The notes: generated from the letters alone by a model not told the origin. A DNA stretch of 64,000 bases from an uncultured Lachnospiraceae bacterium (GCA_910584945.1 CAJUDY010000021.1:1-64000), one strand, 5' to 3'. Positions 35,361-48,220 are shown, counted from the first letter of the stretch. Numbers and translations are program-made.

Positions 35361-35888
35361 ATGATAAAAACATTTTTAAGGGCCCTTTTGAAACCCTTTT
35401 CTTTTGTACCTGCCCTGATGATGATGTCTCTGATCTTTTCTTTTTCTTCCCAGGACGGCGCCGCCTCCGGAAATTTAAGTTACAAGGTCAGTGAGATCAT
35501 CGTGGAATCCGCCAACGAAGCTTTTGAACTCCACTGGTCCGGCAGCGAGATCCACTATTATATAGAGCAGATTCATTACCCGGTCCGCAAGCTTGCCCAT
35601 ATGACCGAATATTTTCTTCTGGCCGTATCCGTCTCCTTTCCCCTCTATGTGTATGGGGTGCGGGGACTGTGGCTTCCGATTCTGGCCGGCGGCTTCTGTG
35701 TGGGTTTTGCGGCGCTGGACGAGTATCATCAGTCCTTTGTGGCCGGACGGGGTCCTTCCAAAAAGGATGTGGCCATCGACAGCATCGGCGTCCTGGCCGG
35801 AGTGCTCATGGTGCAGTTTTTCTGCTTTATCGGCCGGATGACTATTTTTCGGCCTCTGGCCAGGAAAAAACGAAAGTCGTCTGAATAA
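35361..35888 (+). CDS. VanZ-like membrane protein
   Basis: The only plus-strand gene of the window. It is 175 residues with about four membrane helices and the VanZ family signature: an early FSFSSQDG segment, VRKLAHMTEYFLLAVSVSF, and ALDEYHQSFVAGRGPSKKDVAIDSIG. VanZ confers slight teicoplanin resistance in Tn1546, but most chromosomal members have unknown, probably envelope-related, roles. AAAAAGGAG lies 8 bases before the ATG. It converges with rpoC at a shared terminator. Confidence 0.9.
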   Translation: MIKTFLRALLKPFSFVPALMMMSLIFSFSSQDGAASGNLSYKVSEIIVESANEAFELHWSGSEIHYYIEQIHYPVRKLAHMTEYFLLAVSVSFPLYVYGVRGLWLPILAGGFCVGFAALDEYHQSFVAGRGPSKKDVAIDSIGVLAGVLMVQFFCFIGRMTIFRPLARKKRKSSE

Positions 35889-35899
35889 TGGTCTTATCG

Positions 35900-35940
35900 A
35901 CAAAAAGATGCACCCCGTCTTGCGAGGTGCATCTTTATCT
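35900..35940. terminator. Bidirectional terminator between vanZ-like and rpoC
   Basis: A perfect 11-bp stem (35904-35914 with 35926-35936) has TTT runs on the plus side and five T on the minus side. It serves both convergent genes. Confidence 0.88.
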
Positions 35941-35946
35941 ATATTT

Positions 35947-38900
35947 TTATTCTTCTTCCGGCAGATCCTCTTCGTACTCATCCTCTTCGTCGTACGCTTC
36001 GTCTTCCGCCTCCGGATCATCGTCCATCTCCGCGTCGTCCCCGTCCTCCGGGTACTCTTCCGCCTCCATGTCATCCTCTTCCTCGAAGATCTCTTCCTCT
36101 GCTCCTTCCATCAGCTCTTCTTCCTCTTCGCTGATGTCCAGTGCGTCCTCTTCCTCCAGGTCCGTATTCAGCTTCACGTCGCGGTAACGCTTCATACCGG
36201 TACCCGCCGGAATCAGTTTTCCGATGATGACATTTTCCTTCAGGCCGATCAGTGGATCGACTTTGCCTTTGATCGCCGCCTCGGTGAGCACTTTCGTGGT
36301 CTCCTGGAAGGAGGCCGCGGACAGGAAGGAATTGGTCGCCAGGGACGCCTTTGTGATACCAAGAAGCACCTGTTTTCCTTCCGCCAGCGTCTTGCCTTCC
36401 TCCGCAAGCCGCTCGTTCGTATCCTCATATTCCAGAATATCCACCAGCGTACCCGGAAGGAAATCGCTGTCTCCGTTGTCCTCCACCCGGATCTTCTTCA
36501 GCATCTGGCGCACAATCATCTCGATATGTTTATCGTTGATCTCCACGCCCTGTAAGCGGTATACCCTCTGCACTTCCTGCAGCAGATAATCCTGCACCGC
36601 ACGGACGCCCTTGATCTTCAGAATATCGTGAGGATTGATGCTTCCTTCCGTCAGCGCGTCTCCGGCTTCCACGTAGTCCCCGTCCATGATCTTAATACGG
36701 GAATCAAAGGGGATCAGATAGGTCTTGGACTCGCCGTTTTCATTGTTGCTGACGATCACCTCGCGCTTTTTCTTCATATCGTTGATGCTGGCAACCCCGG
36801 CGATCTCCGTCACGATAGCAAGACCTTTGGGCTTTCTTGCCTCGAAGAGCTCCTCCACACGGGGAAGACCCTGGGTGATATCTCCGCCTGCCACACCGCC
36901 GGTATGGAAGGTACGCATGGTCAGCTGGGTACCCGGCTCGCCGATGGACTGGGCCGCGATGATTCCGACGGTCTCGCCTACCTGCACCGCCTCGCCGGTC
37001 GCCATGTTGGCGCCGTAGCATTTTGCGCAGACGCCGATGTGGGAACGGCAGGTTAGCGCCGTACGGATACGGATCTTGTCGAAGGGATTTCCGTTCTTAT
37101 CCACTCCGTGGTTGATCACCTCCGCCGCACGCCTGGGCGTAATCATGTGATTGGCTTTCACGATGATGTTGCCGTCCTTATCGCAGATATCCTCGCATAC
37201 AAAACGTCCCGTGATCCGCTCCTGCAAAGACTCGATCAGCTCTTTACCGTCCATAAAGGTGCTGACTTCCATACCTGGAATCTCCGTATCTTTCCCTTCG
37301 TTGCAGTCCACTTCCCGGACAATCAGCTCCTGGGAGACGTCCACCAGACGCCTGGTCAGATATCCGGAGTCCGCGGTACGAAGCGCCGTATCCGACAGAC
37401 CTTTTCTTGCTCCGTGGGCGGACATGAAGTACTCCAGAACGTCCAGTCCTTCACGGAAATTCGACTTGATCGGCAGCTCGATGGTGTGTCCGGTGGTATC
37501 CGCCATCAGTCCGCGCATGCCCGCAAGCTGCTTGATCTGCTTGTCGGAACCCCGGGCGCCGGAATCCGCCATCATATAAATATTGTTGTATTTGTCGAGA
37601 CCTTCCAGGAGCGCCTTGGTCAGTACCGCGTCCGTCTCCTTCCAGGTCTCCACCACTTCTTTGTAGCGTTCTTCCTCGGTGATCTTGCCGCGCTTATAGT
37701 TGCGGGTGATCTTATCCACCGTATCCTGCGCCTTTTTGATCAGCTCCGGTTTCTCCGGCGGCACGGTCATATCCGAGATGGATACGGTCATAGCCGCTCT
37801 GGTGGAATATTTATAGCCCATGGCCTTGATGTTGTCCAGTACCTCCGCGGTTCTGGTGGCCCCGTGGGTGTTGATGACCTTTTCCAGGATCTGCTTTAAG
37901 CCCTTTTTGCCCACATGGAAATCCACTTCCGGCTTCAGCTCGTTGCCCGGGATGCTCCGGTCCACAAAACCCAGATCCTGAGGCAGAATCTCATTGAAGA
38001 TAAAACGCCCAAGAGTGGACTCCTCGGTTCTCATCAGGACGCTTCCGTCCGGCAGGGCCTTGGAGACACGAACTTTGATCCGGCTCTGAAGGGTCAGCGC
38101 GCCGTTTTCATAGGCCAGAATCGCTTCATTGACACTTTTGAAAGCTTTGCCCTCTCCCACTGCTCCCGGGCGTTCCTGGGTCAGGTAATAGATGCCGAGG
38201 ACCATATCCTGGGACGGAACCGCCACTGGTCCGCCGTCCGAAGGCTTCAGAAGATTGTTGGGCGAAAGCAGCAGGAACCGGCACTCCGCCTGGGCTTCCA
38301 CGGACAGAGGCAGATGGACCGCCATCTGGTCGCCGTCAAAATCCGCGTTGAAAGCCGTACACACCAGAGGATGCAGCTTGATCGCCTTGCCCTCCACGAG
38401 AATCGGCTCAAAGGCCTGGATGCCAAGTCTGTGCAGGGTAGGCGCACGGTTCAGCATCACCGGATGCTCCTTGATGACTTCCTCCAGCACATCCCACACT
38501 TCGGTCTGCAGGCGCTCCACCATCTTCTTGGCGCTCTTGATATTGTGAGCGGAACCATTTGCCACCAGTTCCTTCATGACAAAGGGCTTGAACAGCTCGA
38601 TTGCCATCTCTTTGGGAAGACCGCACTGATAGATCTTCAGCTCCGGTCCCACCACGATGACCGATCGGCCCGAGTAGTCTACACGTTTTCCCAGCAGATT
38701 CTGACGGAAACGGCCGGACTTTCCTTTCAGCATATCAGACAGGGATTTCAGCGCCCGGTTGCCGGGTCCTGTGACCGGACGGCCTCTTCTGCCGTTATCG
38801 ATCAGAGCGTCCACCGCTTCCTGGAGCATCCGCTTCTCATTGCGGACGATGATGTCCGGCGCTCCCAGATCCAGAAGCCGCTGCAGACGGTTGTTGCGGT

Positions 38901-39717
38901 TAATGATCCTCCGATACAGATCATTTAAGTCCGAGGTGGCGAACCGCCCGCCGTCCAGCTGTACCATGGGTCTTAGATCCGGCGGGATCACCGGGATGGC
39001 GTCCATGATCATCCACTCCGGCTTATTCCCGGAGCCCCGGAAGGCTTCCACCACTTCCAGCCTCTTGATGATCCGGGCGCGCTTCTGTCCGGAGGCATTC
39101 TTAAGGCCGGCTTTGAGTTCCTCCGAATCCTTCTCCAGGTCGATGGCAGCCAGAAGCTCCTTGATGGACTCCGCTCCCATGCCTACCCGGAAGGCGCCGG
39201 ACTCGGGATACTTTTCCTTCATATCCTGGTACTCCTTTTCCGAGAGTACCTGTTTATATAACAGTTCGGTCTTTCCAGGGTCCAGAACAATATAGGATGC
39301 AAAATACAGCACCTTCTCCAGCGTTCTCGGGGACAGATCCAGGATCAGTCCCATCCGGCTGGGAATTCCCTTGAAATACCAGATGTGAGAGACCGGCGCC
39401 GCCAGTTCGATGTGTCCCATGCGCTCCCGGCGCACGTTGGACTTGGTAACCTCCACGCCGCAGCGGTCGCAGACCACGCCCTTGTATCTGATCTTTTTAT
39501 ATTTTCCGCAATGACACTCCCAGTCCTTGCTTGGGCCAAAGATCCGTTCGCAGAACAGGCCGTCTTTTTCAGGCTTTAACGTTCTGTAATTGATGGTCTC
39601 CGGCTTTTTTACCTCTCCCCTTGACCACTCGCGAATCGTCTCCGGGGATGCAAGACCAATCTTGATCGCATCGAAGGTCATCGGCTGATAGACCTCGTTG
39701 TTCGTTGTTTCCGGCAT
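35947..39717 (-). CDS. rpoC: RNA polymerase beta' subunit
   Basis: Catalytic subunit of RNA polymerase, 1256 residues. It includes the N-terminal zinc finger (CHCGKYKKIRYKGVVCDRCG), the Mg-binding NADFDGDQM loop, the bridge and trigger helices and the second zinc site CRSHIGVCAKCYG. The last ~70 residues are an almost purely acidic tail (EEEEELMEGAEEEIFEEEDD and onwards), beyond the normal beta' end. ATG at 39717 is preceded by GGAGG; it starts 12 bases after rpoB. Confidence 0.97.
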   Translation of the reverse strand: MPETTNNEVYQPMTFDAIKIGLASPETIREWSRGEVKKPETINYRTLKPEKDGLFCERIFGPSKDWECHCGKYKKIRYKGVVCDRCGVEVTKSNVRRERMGHIELAAPVSHIWYFKGIPSRMGLILDLSPRTLEKVLYFASYIVLDPGKTELLYKQVLSEKEYQDMKEKYPESGAFRVGMGAESIKELLAAIDLEKDSEELKAGLKNASGQKRARIIKRLEVVEAFRGSGNKPEWMIMDAIPVIPPDLRPMVQLDGGRFATSDLNDLYRRIINRNNRLQRLLDLGAPDIIVRNEKRMLQEAVDALIDNGRRGRPVTGPGNRALKSLSDMLKGKSGRFRQNLLGKRVDYSGRSVIVVGPELKIYQCGLPKEMAIELFKPFVMKELVANGSAHNIKSAKKMVERLQTEVWDVLEEVIKEHPVMLNRAPTLHRLGIQAFEPILVEGKAIKLHPLVCTAFNADFDGDQMAVHLPLSVEAQAECRFLLLSPNNLLKPSDGGPVAVPSQDMVLGIYYLTQERPGAVGEGKAFKSVNEAILAYENGALTLQSRIKVRVSKALPDGSVLMRTEESTLGRFIFNEILPQDLGFVDRSIPGNELKPEVDFHVGKKGLKQILEKVINTHGATRTAEVLDNIKAMGYKYSTRAAMTVSISDMTVPPEKPELIKKAQDTVDKITRNYKRGKITEEERYKEVVETWKETDAVLTKALLEGLDKYNNIYMMADSGARGSDKQIKQLAGMRGLMADTTGHTIELPIKSNFREGLDVLEYFMSAHGARKGLSDTALRTADSGYLTRRLVDVSQELIVREVDCNEGKDTEIPGMEVSTFMDGKELIESLQERITGRFVCEDICDKDGNIIVKANHMITPRRAAEVINHGVDKNGNPFDKIRIRTALTCRSHIGVCAKCYGANMATGEAVQVGETVGIIAAQSIGEPGTQLTMRTFHTGGVAGGDITQGLPRVEELFEARKPKGLAIVTEIAGVASINDMKKKREVIVSNNENGESKTYLIPFDSRIKIMDGDYVEAGDALTEGSINPHDILKIKGVRAVQDYLLQEVQRVYRLQGVEINDKHIEMIVRQMLKKIRVEDNGDSDFLPGTLVDILEYEDTNERLAEEGKTLAEGKQVLLGITKASLATNSFLSAASFQETTKVLTEAAIKGKVDPLIGLKENVIIGKLIPAGTGMKRYRDVKLNTDLEEEDALDISEEEEELMEGAEEEIFEEEDDMEAEEYPEDGDDAEMDDDPEAEDEAYDEEDEYEEDLPEEE

Positions 39718-39729
39718 GAACGGCACCTC

Positions 39730-43587
<3,858 letters not shown>

Positions 43588-43701
43588 TGACATTTCACCC
43601 CTTATATATTTGATAACATAATTGTTCAGTATCTTCACAATTACGGCGCAAAATATCAGGCAAGGTAATGCGTATACCTCACCATAATAAGTGCATTGTC
43701 C

Positions 43702-43730
43702 ATAATATCACAAATTTTTTTTTCTGTCAA
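43702..43730 (-). promoter_or_regulatory. Promoter upstream of rpoB
   Basis: Minus-strand TTGACA (43725-43730), 17-base spacer containing nine A, TATTAT (43702-43707). It lies in the 208-base gap between rplL and rpoB. Confidence 0.78.
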
Positions 43731-43742
43731 CGTGATTTTCCA

Positions 43743-43781
43743 GAAAACGGAAAGAGGGATACCGCCTGTGCGATATCCCTC
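43743..43781 (-). terminator. Attenuator hairpin after rplL
   Basis: An 8-bp perfect stem GAGGGATA/TATCCCTC (43774-43781 with 43754-43761) is followed by TTTCCGTTTTC on the minus strand. Partial termination here would explain the lower rpoBC level relative to L7/L12, as known for this locus. Confidence 0.65.
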
Positions 43782-43795
43782 GGACTTTCGTCAGA

Positions 43796-44173
43796 TTATT
43801 TCAAAGTTACTTTCGCGCCTTCGCCCTCAAGTTTTGCTTTCAGCTCCTCAGCCTCTGCCTTGGACGCGCCCTCTTTCACAACCTTCGGTGCACCGTCAAC
43901 CACATCTTTTGCCTCTTTCAGGCCGAGACCGGTCGCTTCACGTACCACTTTGATAACCTTAACTTTGTTCGGGCCTACTTCGGTCAGCTCTACATCGAAG
44001 GAATCCTTCTCCTCTGCTGCCGCTGCGCCGCCGTCTGCCGCTGCCGCCACAACAACGCCTGCCGCTGCGGATACGCCGAACTCTTCCTCACAAGCTTTTA
44101 CTAACTCATTCAATTCTAATACGGTCAGCTCTTTGATTGCATCAATAAATTCTGCAGTAGTTAATTTTGCCAT
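43796..44173 (-). CDS. rplL: 50S ribosomal protein L7/L12
   Basis: Stalk protein of 125 residues: N-terminal dimerisation helices, an Ala-rich hinge (AAAGVVVAAAADGGAAAAEE) and the conserved C-terminal factor-binding domain (VKVIKVVREATGLGLKEAK). Normal length; 63 bases after rplJ. Confidence 0.98.
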   Translation of the reverse strand: MAKLTTAEFIDAIKELTVLELNELVKACEEEFGVSAAAGVVVAAAADGGAAAAEEKDSFDVELTEVGPNKVKVIKVVREATGLGLKEAKDVVDGAPKVVKEGASKAEAEELKAKLEGEGAKVTLK

Positions 44174-44236
44174 TTTGCTTTACCTCCAATTTGTAGTGAT
44201 TTCTTCTATTAAATATGTCTCAGATTATGAGACAGC

Positions 44237-44725
44237 CTATGCCTCTTTGCTCTCTGCAATCTGGTTCAGAACGCGTGCAAAGTTCGCAATCGGGCTGTTC
44301 ATGCTGCCAAGAAGTCTTCCAAGAAGCACTTCTCTGGACGGAACATTCGCGATGGCGGTCATGCCCTTCGCATCATAGTAATTGCCTTCTACCACGCCGG
44401 CTTTGATCTCCAGCTTGTCTGCGGTCTTCGCAAAGTTCGCGATGATTCTTGCCGGAGCCGTCGCATCGGTCTTGGAAATCGCCACTGCAGACGGTCCTTC
44501 CAGATGCTGTGCCAGGGGCTCGAACTCGGTTCCCTTGATCGCAAAGTTCAGCATGGTGTTCTTATAGACTTTGTAGATGATGCCTTCTGCTCTCATCTGT
44601 CTGCGAAGCTGCGTATCCTGTTCCACTGTCAGACCGCAGTGGTCTACGAGAACAACGCCGGCCGCGCCTTCCAGATTTGCAGAAATCTCTTCCACAACAG
44701 GTCTTTTCAGTTCAACTTTTGCCAT
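44237..44725 (-). CDS. rplJ: 50S ribosomal protein L10
   Basis: Base of the ribosomal stalk, 162 residues. It has VLVDHCGLTVEQDTQLRRQMR and the C-terminal helix that binds L7/L12 dimers. It is preceded by a structured leader that L10 is expected to bind for autoregulation. Confidence 0.97.
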   Translation of the reverse strand: MAKVELKRPVVEEISANLEGAAGVVLVDHCGLTVEQDTQLRRQMRAEGIIYKVYKNTMLNFAIKGTEFEPLAQHLEGPSAVAISKTDATAPARIIANFAKTADKLEIKAGVVEGNYYDAKGMTAIANVPSREVLLGRLLGSMNSPIANFARVLNQIAESKEA

Positions 44726-44739
44726 GATTGGTCTCCTCC

Positions 44740-44971
44740 TTATAGATTCGTGAGTGACAACCTTTAGAACATCGAGTCCGGCAGGCCGGACTCGCGCACC
44801 GGACGCCTGTCAGCCTTGCTGACTATCTTCCGAAAGGCGCTCCGTGTGCATAAGAAAATCCCCCTGCGCTTGAGACACAGAGGGATAGTAAGTCATTCTC
44901 TTATCGAATGCTTTCCTCGGCAGGCGGTTCTCCACTTACGCCTCACGGCGCCTGCTGTCTTCGGGCAGTCA
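44740..44971 (-). ncRNA. Ribosomal L10 leader
   Basis: A 230-base structured 5' region between the promoter and rplJ. It includes a 9-bp hairpin (44878-44886 with 44858-44866, one wobble) followed by TTTCTT that can act as a terminator, plus GC-rich stems near 44905-44970. This matches the position and style of the Firmicute L10 leader. Boundaries are approximate; the 299-base gap 44726-45024 holds nothing else. Confidence 0.8.
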
Positions 44972-44977
44972 TCAAAT

Positions 44978-45006
44978 TTTATAACATAATTTATATTGGA
45001 TGTCAA
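44978..45006 (-). promoter_or_regulatory. Promoter of rplJL
   Basis: Minus-strand TTGACA (45001-45006), 17-base spacer, TATAAA (44978-44983), 18 bases after the rplA stop. Confidence 0.8.
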
Positions 45007-45024
45007 CCTTCTCGACAAAAACTT

Positions 45025-45714
45025 TTAAGAAAGTTTCATCGGGTTCACCTTCACGCCCGGGCCCATGGTCGGAGCGATGGTTACGCTCTTTAAGAACTGG
45101 CCCTTGACCGCTGCCGGTTTCGCCTTGATGATGGCATCCATAAGCGTCTGGAAGTTGTCCGCTAACTGCTCCTCGGTAAAAGAAGCTTTTCCGATCGGCA
45201 CGTGGATAATATTGGTCTTATCGAGTCTGTACTCGATCTTACCTGCTTTGATATCATTGACAGCCTTGGTTACATCCATGGTCACAGTACCGGCTTTGGG
45301 GTTCGGCATCAGGCCTTTGGGTCCAAGTACACGGCCCAGACGTCCGACGACGCCCATCATATCCGGGGTTGCCACGACGACGTCAAAGTCAAGCCAGCCG
45401 CCCTGGATCTTGGAAACCAGTTCCTCTGCTCCTACGAACTCTGCGCCTGCTGCCTGCGCTTCATCTGCCTTCGCCGCCTTTGCGAACACCAGTACGCGCA
45501 CCTGTTTGCCGGTTCCGTGCGGAAGCACGACCGCGCCGCGGATCTGCTGGTCTGCGTGACGTCCGTCGCAGCCGGTCCGGATGTGAGCCTCGATGGTCTC
45601 ATCGAATTTTGCGGTGGATATTTTTTTTACGAGGGCGATTGCCTCTTCTTTGTCATACTGCGCAAGTTTATCGTAGGATTTTAAAGCCTCAACGTATTTC
45701 TTACCATGTTTCAT
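45025..45714 (-). CDS. rplA: 50S ribosomal protein L1
   Basis: L1 stalk protein and translational repressor, 229 residues, start KHGKKYVEALKSYDKLAQYD. Conserved TPDMMGVVGRLGRVLGPKGLMPNPK is present. ATG at 45714; upstream codons to 45786 overlap the leader repeat and are rejected. Confidence 0.97.
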   Translation of the reverse strand: MKHGKKYVEALKSYDKLAQYDKEEAIALVKKISTAKFDETIEAHIRTGCDGRHADQQIRGAVVLPHGTGKQVRVLVFAKAAKADEAQAAGAEFVGAEELVSKIQGGWLDFDVVVATPDMMGVVGRLGRVLGPKGLMPNPKAGTVTMDVTKAVNDIKAGKIEYRLDKTNIIHVPIGKASFTEEQLADNFQTLMDAIIKAKPAAVKGQFLKSVTIAPTMGPGVKVNPMKLS

Positions 45715-45733
45715 AATTATTATTAACCTCCTT

Positions 45734-45778
45734 GTGGTAATGGCGGGTTTATGCCCTGTGGGTAATTGTCCCTCCCAC
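45734..45778 (-). repeat. Leader repeat copy upstream of rplA
   Basis: A 45-base element nearly identical to one before rplK (46249-46294). On the minus strand it begins GTGGGAGGGACA and ends CCCGCCATTACCAC, followed by the ribosome binding site. It contains complementary GTGGG/CCCAC parts and may be the mRNA site bound by L1. Confidence 0.75.
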
Positions 45779-45800
45779 TCTATCATTCAGCAACAGTTTA

Positions 45801-46229
45801 CTAATCATCTACTACCGTGATGCCCATACTTCTTGCCGTACCGGCGATCATGCTGATGGCCGCCTCCAGGCTACCTGCGGTCAGATCCGGCATCTTCAGT
45901 TCCGCGATCTTCTGCACTTCCGATCTCTTAATCGTCGCGACCTTGTCCTTCTTGGAATTCGCGGAAGCGGTCTTCAGTCCGCATGCCTTCTTCAGTAACA
46001 CTGCTGCCGGCGGAGTCTTGGTAATAAAGCTGAAGCTTCTGTCAGCGTATACCGTGATCACAACCGGGATGATCATATCGCCCTGGTCTGCGGTTCTTGC
46101 GTTAAACTCCTTTGTGAACTGTACGATGTTCACGCCGTGCTGACCAAGCGCCGGACCTACTGGAGGAGCTGGTGTTGCCTTTCCAGCAGGAATCTGTAAT
46201 TTGATATAACCTGTAACTTTTTTTGCCAT
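45801..46229 (-). CDS. rplK: 50S ribosomal protein L11
   Basis: GTPase-centre protein of 142 residues with IPAGKATPAPPVGPALGQHG and the C-terminal rRNA-binding domain. ATG at 46229 with GGAGGTGCC upstream. It is 71 bases before rplA and 102 after nusG, each gap carrying one copy of the leader repeat. Confidence 0.97.
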   Translation of the reverse strand: MAKKVTGYIKLQIPAGKATPAPPVGPALGQHGVNIVQFTKEFNARTADQGDMIIPVVITVYADRSFSFITKTPPAAVLLKKACGLKTASANSKKDKVATIKRSEVQKIAELKMPDLTAGSLEAAISMIAGTARSMGITVVDD

Positions 46230-46248
46230 AACTAAGGCACCTCCTATT

Positions 46249-46294
46249 GTGGTAATGGCGGGTTTCTTCCCTGTGGGGTAACTGTCCCTCCCAC
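46249..46294 (-). repeat. Leader repeat copy upstream of rplK
   Basis: A 46-base element with only a few differences from the copy before rplA. Its position just before the ribosome binding site suggests translational control by L1 or L11. Confidence 0.75.
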
Positions 46295-46331
46295 GATTCC
46301 CGGCTTTCCTTTTTGCGGGAACCATTTCTTT

Positions 46332-46847
46332 TTACATTTTCTTGATCTCTGTGAAACTTATCTCAACCGGCGTTTCACGGCCGAACAGGTCGACGTTGAT
46401 CGTCACACACTGTTTGTTCTCATTGATGGACTGGATGACACCCACGGTATCCTTCCATACGCCGCCGGTGACGACAACCGTATCACCTTCTGCATAATCC
46501 ATCTGCACGGAATCCGAACGAATTCCAAGCGGCCTCATCTCTTCGTCGGTAAGCGGAACTGGTTTTGACCCGGGACCAACAAATCCGGTCACGCCTCGGG
46601 TATTGCGAACCACATACCAGGTATCATCATTCATGATCATATTGATCAGAACGTAGCCCGGGAACATTTTCTTCTGGACCTGACGGCTCTGACCGTCCTT
46701 CATCTCCACTACATCCTGCATCGGAACCCTGACTTCCAGAATCTGCTCTTCCAGATGTCTGTTTTCGATGGTCTTCTCGATGTTGGCCTTGACTTTGTTC
46801 TCATATCCGGAATAGGTATGGACTACATACCAGTTTGCTTCTGACAT
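46332..46847 (-). CDS. nusG: Transcription elongation factor NusG
   Basis: A 171-residue factor with an NGN domain (NWYVVHTYSGYENKVKANIE, FPGYVLI) and a C-terminal KOW domain (EGDTVVVTGGVWKDTVGVI). It binds the polymerase clamp and, by its KOW domain, ribosomal S10 or Rho. Normal size and context, 20 bases after secE. Confidence 0.97.
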   Translation of the reverse strand: MSEANWYVVHTYSGYENKVKANIEKTIENRHLEEQILEVRVPMQDVVEMKDGQSRQVQKKMFPGYVLINMIMNDDTWYVVRNTRGVTGFVGPGSKPVPLTDEEMRPLGIRSDSVQMDYAEGDTVVVTGGVWKDTVGVIQSINENKQCVTINVDLFGRETPVEISFTEIKKM

Positions 46848-46867
46848 AAAATCACCTTTCCCCTGAA

Positions 46868-47068
46868 TTATAATGTTACCAGAACGTCAATCCCCAAGGT
46901 CATGATCATATCCAGTATCTTGATAATGAGCGCCAGAGCGACAGAGGTACTGACTACCGCTATGGTCTGTTTCGTAAGTGATTTTTGATCCGGCCAGACG
47001 ATCTTCCTGAACTCGGCCTTCATGCCTTTGAACCAGCTTGCTTTCTGGGTCTTCTTTGGATCTGCCAT
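46868..47068 (-). CDS. secE: Preprotein translocase SecE
   Basis: A 66-residue single-TM subunit of SecYEG. The amphipathic helix WFKGMKAEFRKIVWPDQKSL precedes the membrane helix (VSTSVALALIIKILDMIMT). Located between rpmG and nusG as usual. Confidence 0.95.
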   Translation of the reverse strand: MADPKKTQKASWFKGMKAEFRKIVWPDQKSLTKQTIAVVSTSVALALIIKILDMIMTLGIDVLVTL

Positions 47069-47100
47069 CTTGTCACTTCCTTTACTCGCCCGGGGCAGGG

Positions 47101-47250
47101 TTACTTCGTCTCCTTATGAAGAGTATGTCTCTTGCAGAAACGGCAGTATTTCTTGGTTTCCATTCTGTCTGGATGAAGCTTCTTCTCTTTTGTCATGTTG
47201 TAGTTACGCTGTTTGCACTCCGTACATGCCAATGTGATTCTTACGCGCAC
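47101..47250 (-). CDS. rpmG: 50S ribosomal protein L33
   Basis: A 49-residue zinc-binding L33: RVRITLACTECKQRNY and KKYCRFCKRHTLHKETK, with the four Cys ligands of two CxxC pairs present (the zinc-type form). GTG start at 47250 with GAGGTGG upstream; 32 bases before secE. First gene of the transcript starting at the promoter 47351-47379. Confidence 0.95.
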   Translation of the reverse strand: MRVRITLACTECKQRNYNMTKEKKLHPDRMETKKYCRFCKRHTLHKETK

Positions 47251-47350
47251 AACTTTCCACCTCGCTTTTATACTTTTTTCTTTGGTGACCCTGCGAAAAT
47301 CACCAATTTTTAGGCATAAAAAAAAAGCCTAAACTTCCATTCGCATGGCT

Positions 47351-47379
47351 ACTATAACACAGCAGGCGACGAAAGTCAA
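47351..47379 (-). promoter_or_regulatory. Promoter of rpmG-secE-nusG
   Basis: Minus-strand TTGACT (47374-47379), 17-base spacer, TATAGT (47351-47356). Between it and rpmG an 8-bp stem (TTTAGGC/GCCTAAA around a T-rich loop, 47310-47335) lies in the leader. Confidence 0.8.
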
Positions 47380-47404
47380 GGCTTTTGGCTTCTTTTCTCT
47401 TTTC

Positions 47405-48220
47405 TTATACTTCCCCTGTCCATGAGGGCGCGGGCGGCTCCATCTCCTGTTCTTTGATCTGTTTCAGCGCCTTCCACAGAAAGACTGCGGAGATTCCGTA
47501 GTTGATGATGTAGAAAAAGGGGATCGTAAAGGGCAGCCATGCGTAGACGGCCTCCACCAGAAGCGCAGGGGTCCGGGTGTAGATGGCAAGCTTATAAAGT
47601 TCTCCGAACCGAAGCCTGCATCCCATAAGCGCGGACATGATGGTTCCCATCACAGCCACCACAAGCGCCCCCAGAAAGAATCCCAGCAGTCCGAAGCACA
47701 GGATCACAATCAGAGAAATCCATAAGACCACCGGAACCAGGGGCATCAGTTCGTTCAAAAAACTGTCCCGATCCCAGTCTCCCAAGTCCATCTCATCATA
47801 AGAGACCCGTATGACGGCGCCTCCGTCCGCTTTCACAATCATGTGCTCCGCGTCCATGATCAGCGCCCGGTCAAAGGCGAGCAGATCCACGTCGGTGATC
47901 TCTTCCGTCAATGGGCGGCTGGTATCCACCTTCAGGCAGATGCCTCCCTGATAGGTGTCATACTGTTGAATATCAAAAGACTCTTCCACCCAGAGGACTC
48001 CGTCTTCCAGACGGAAGTCCGGAATCGCCTCTCTTGCGATGTTTCCAAATCCGCCGGAACCAAAGAGCGTCGCCATGACGGGAAGCACCATGGACACCAC
48101 AAAATAAATCAGCGTCAGTAAAAGTCCGTACAGGAACGCTTTCCCTCCGTTATTCTTCCGAAATCCCGGATAACTCTTAAAGTCATAGACGGAATGAACC
48201 AGTTCTGCAAATATATTCAC
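47405..48220 (-). CDS. DUF1189 family membrane protein
   Basis: A 271-residue protein starting with GTG (AAAGGAG upstream). It has an N-terminal amphipathic part, a first membrane helix (FLYGLLLTLIYFVVSMVLP), an external domain of about 110 residues (PDFRLEDGVLWVEES ... VIRVSYDEM), and three to four C-terminal helices. This is the DUF1189 layout; function unknown. It follows a small conserved gene by 14 bases. Confidence 0.8.
   Translation of the reverse strand: MNIFAELVHSVYDFKSYPGFRKNNGGKAFLYGLLLTLIYFVVSMVLPVMATLFGSGGFGNIAREAIPDFRLEDGVLWVEESFDIQQYDTYQGGICLKVDTSRPLTEEITDVDLLAFDRALIMDAEHMIVKADGGAVIRVSYDEMDLGDWDRDSFLNELMPLVPVVLWISLIVILCFGLLGFFLGALVVAVMGTIMSALMGCRLRFGELYKLAIYTRTPALLVEAVYAWLPFTIPFFYIINYGISAVFLWKALKQIKEQEMEPPAPSWTGEV

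Noticed and set aside
35361..35888. vanZ-like gene as a glycopeptide resistance cluster
   Set aside because: No vanHAX, vanRS or other resistance genes; VanZ-like proteins are common chromosomal genes.
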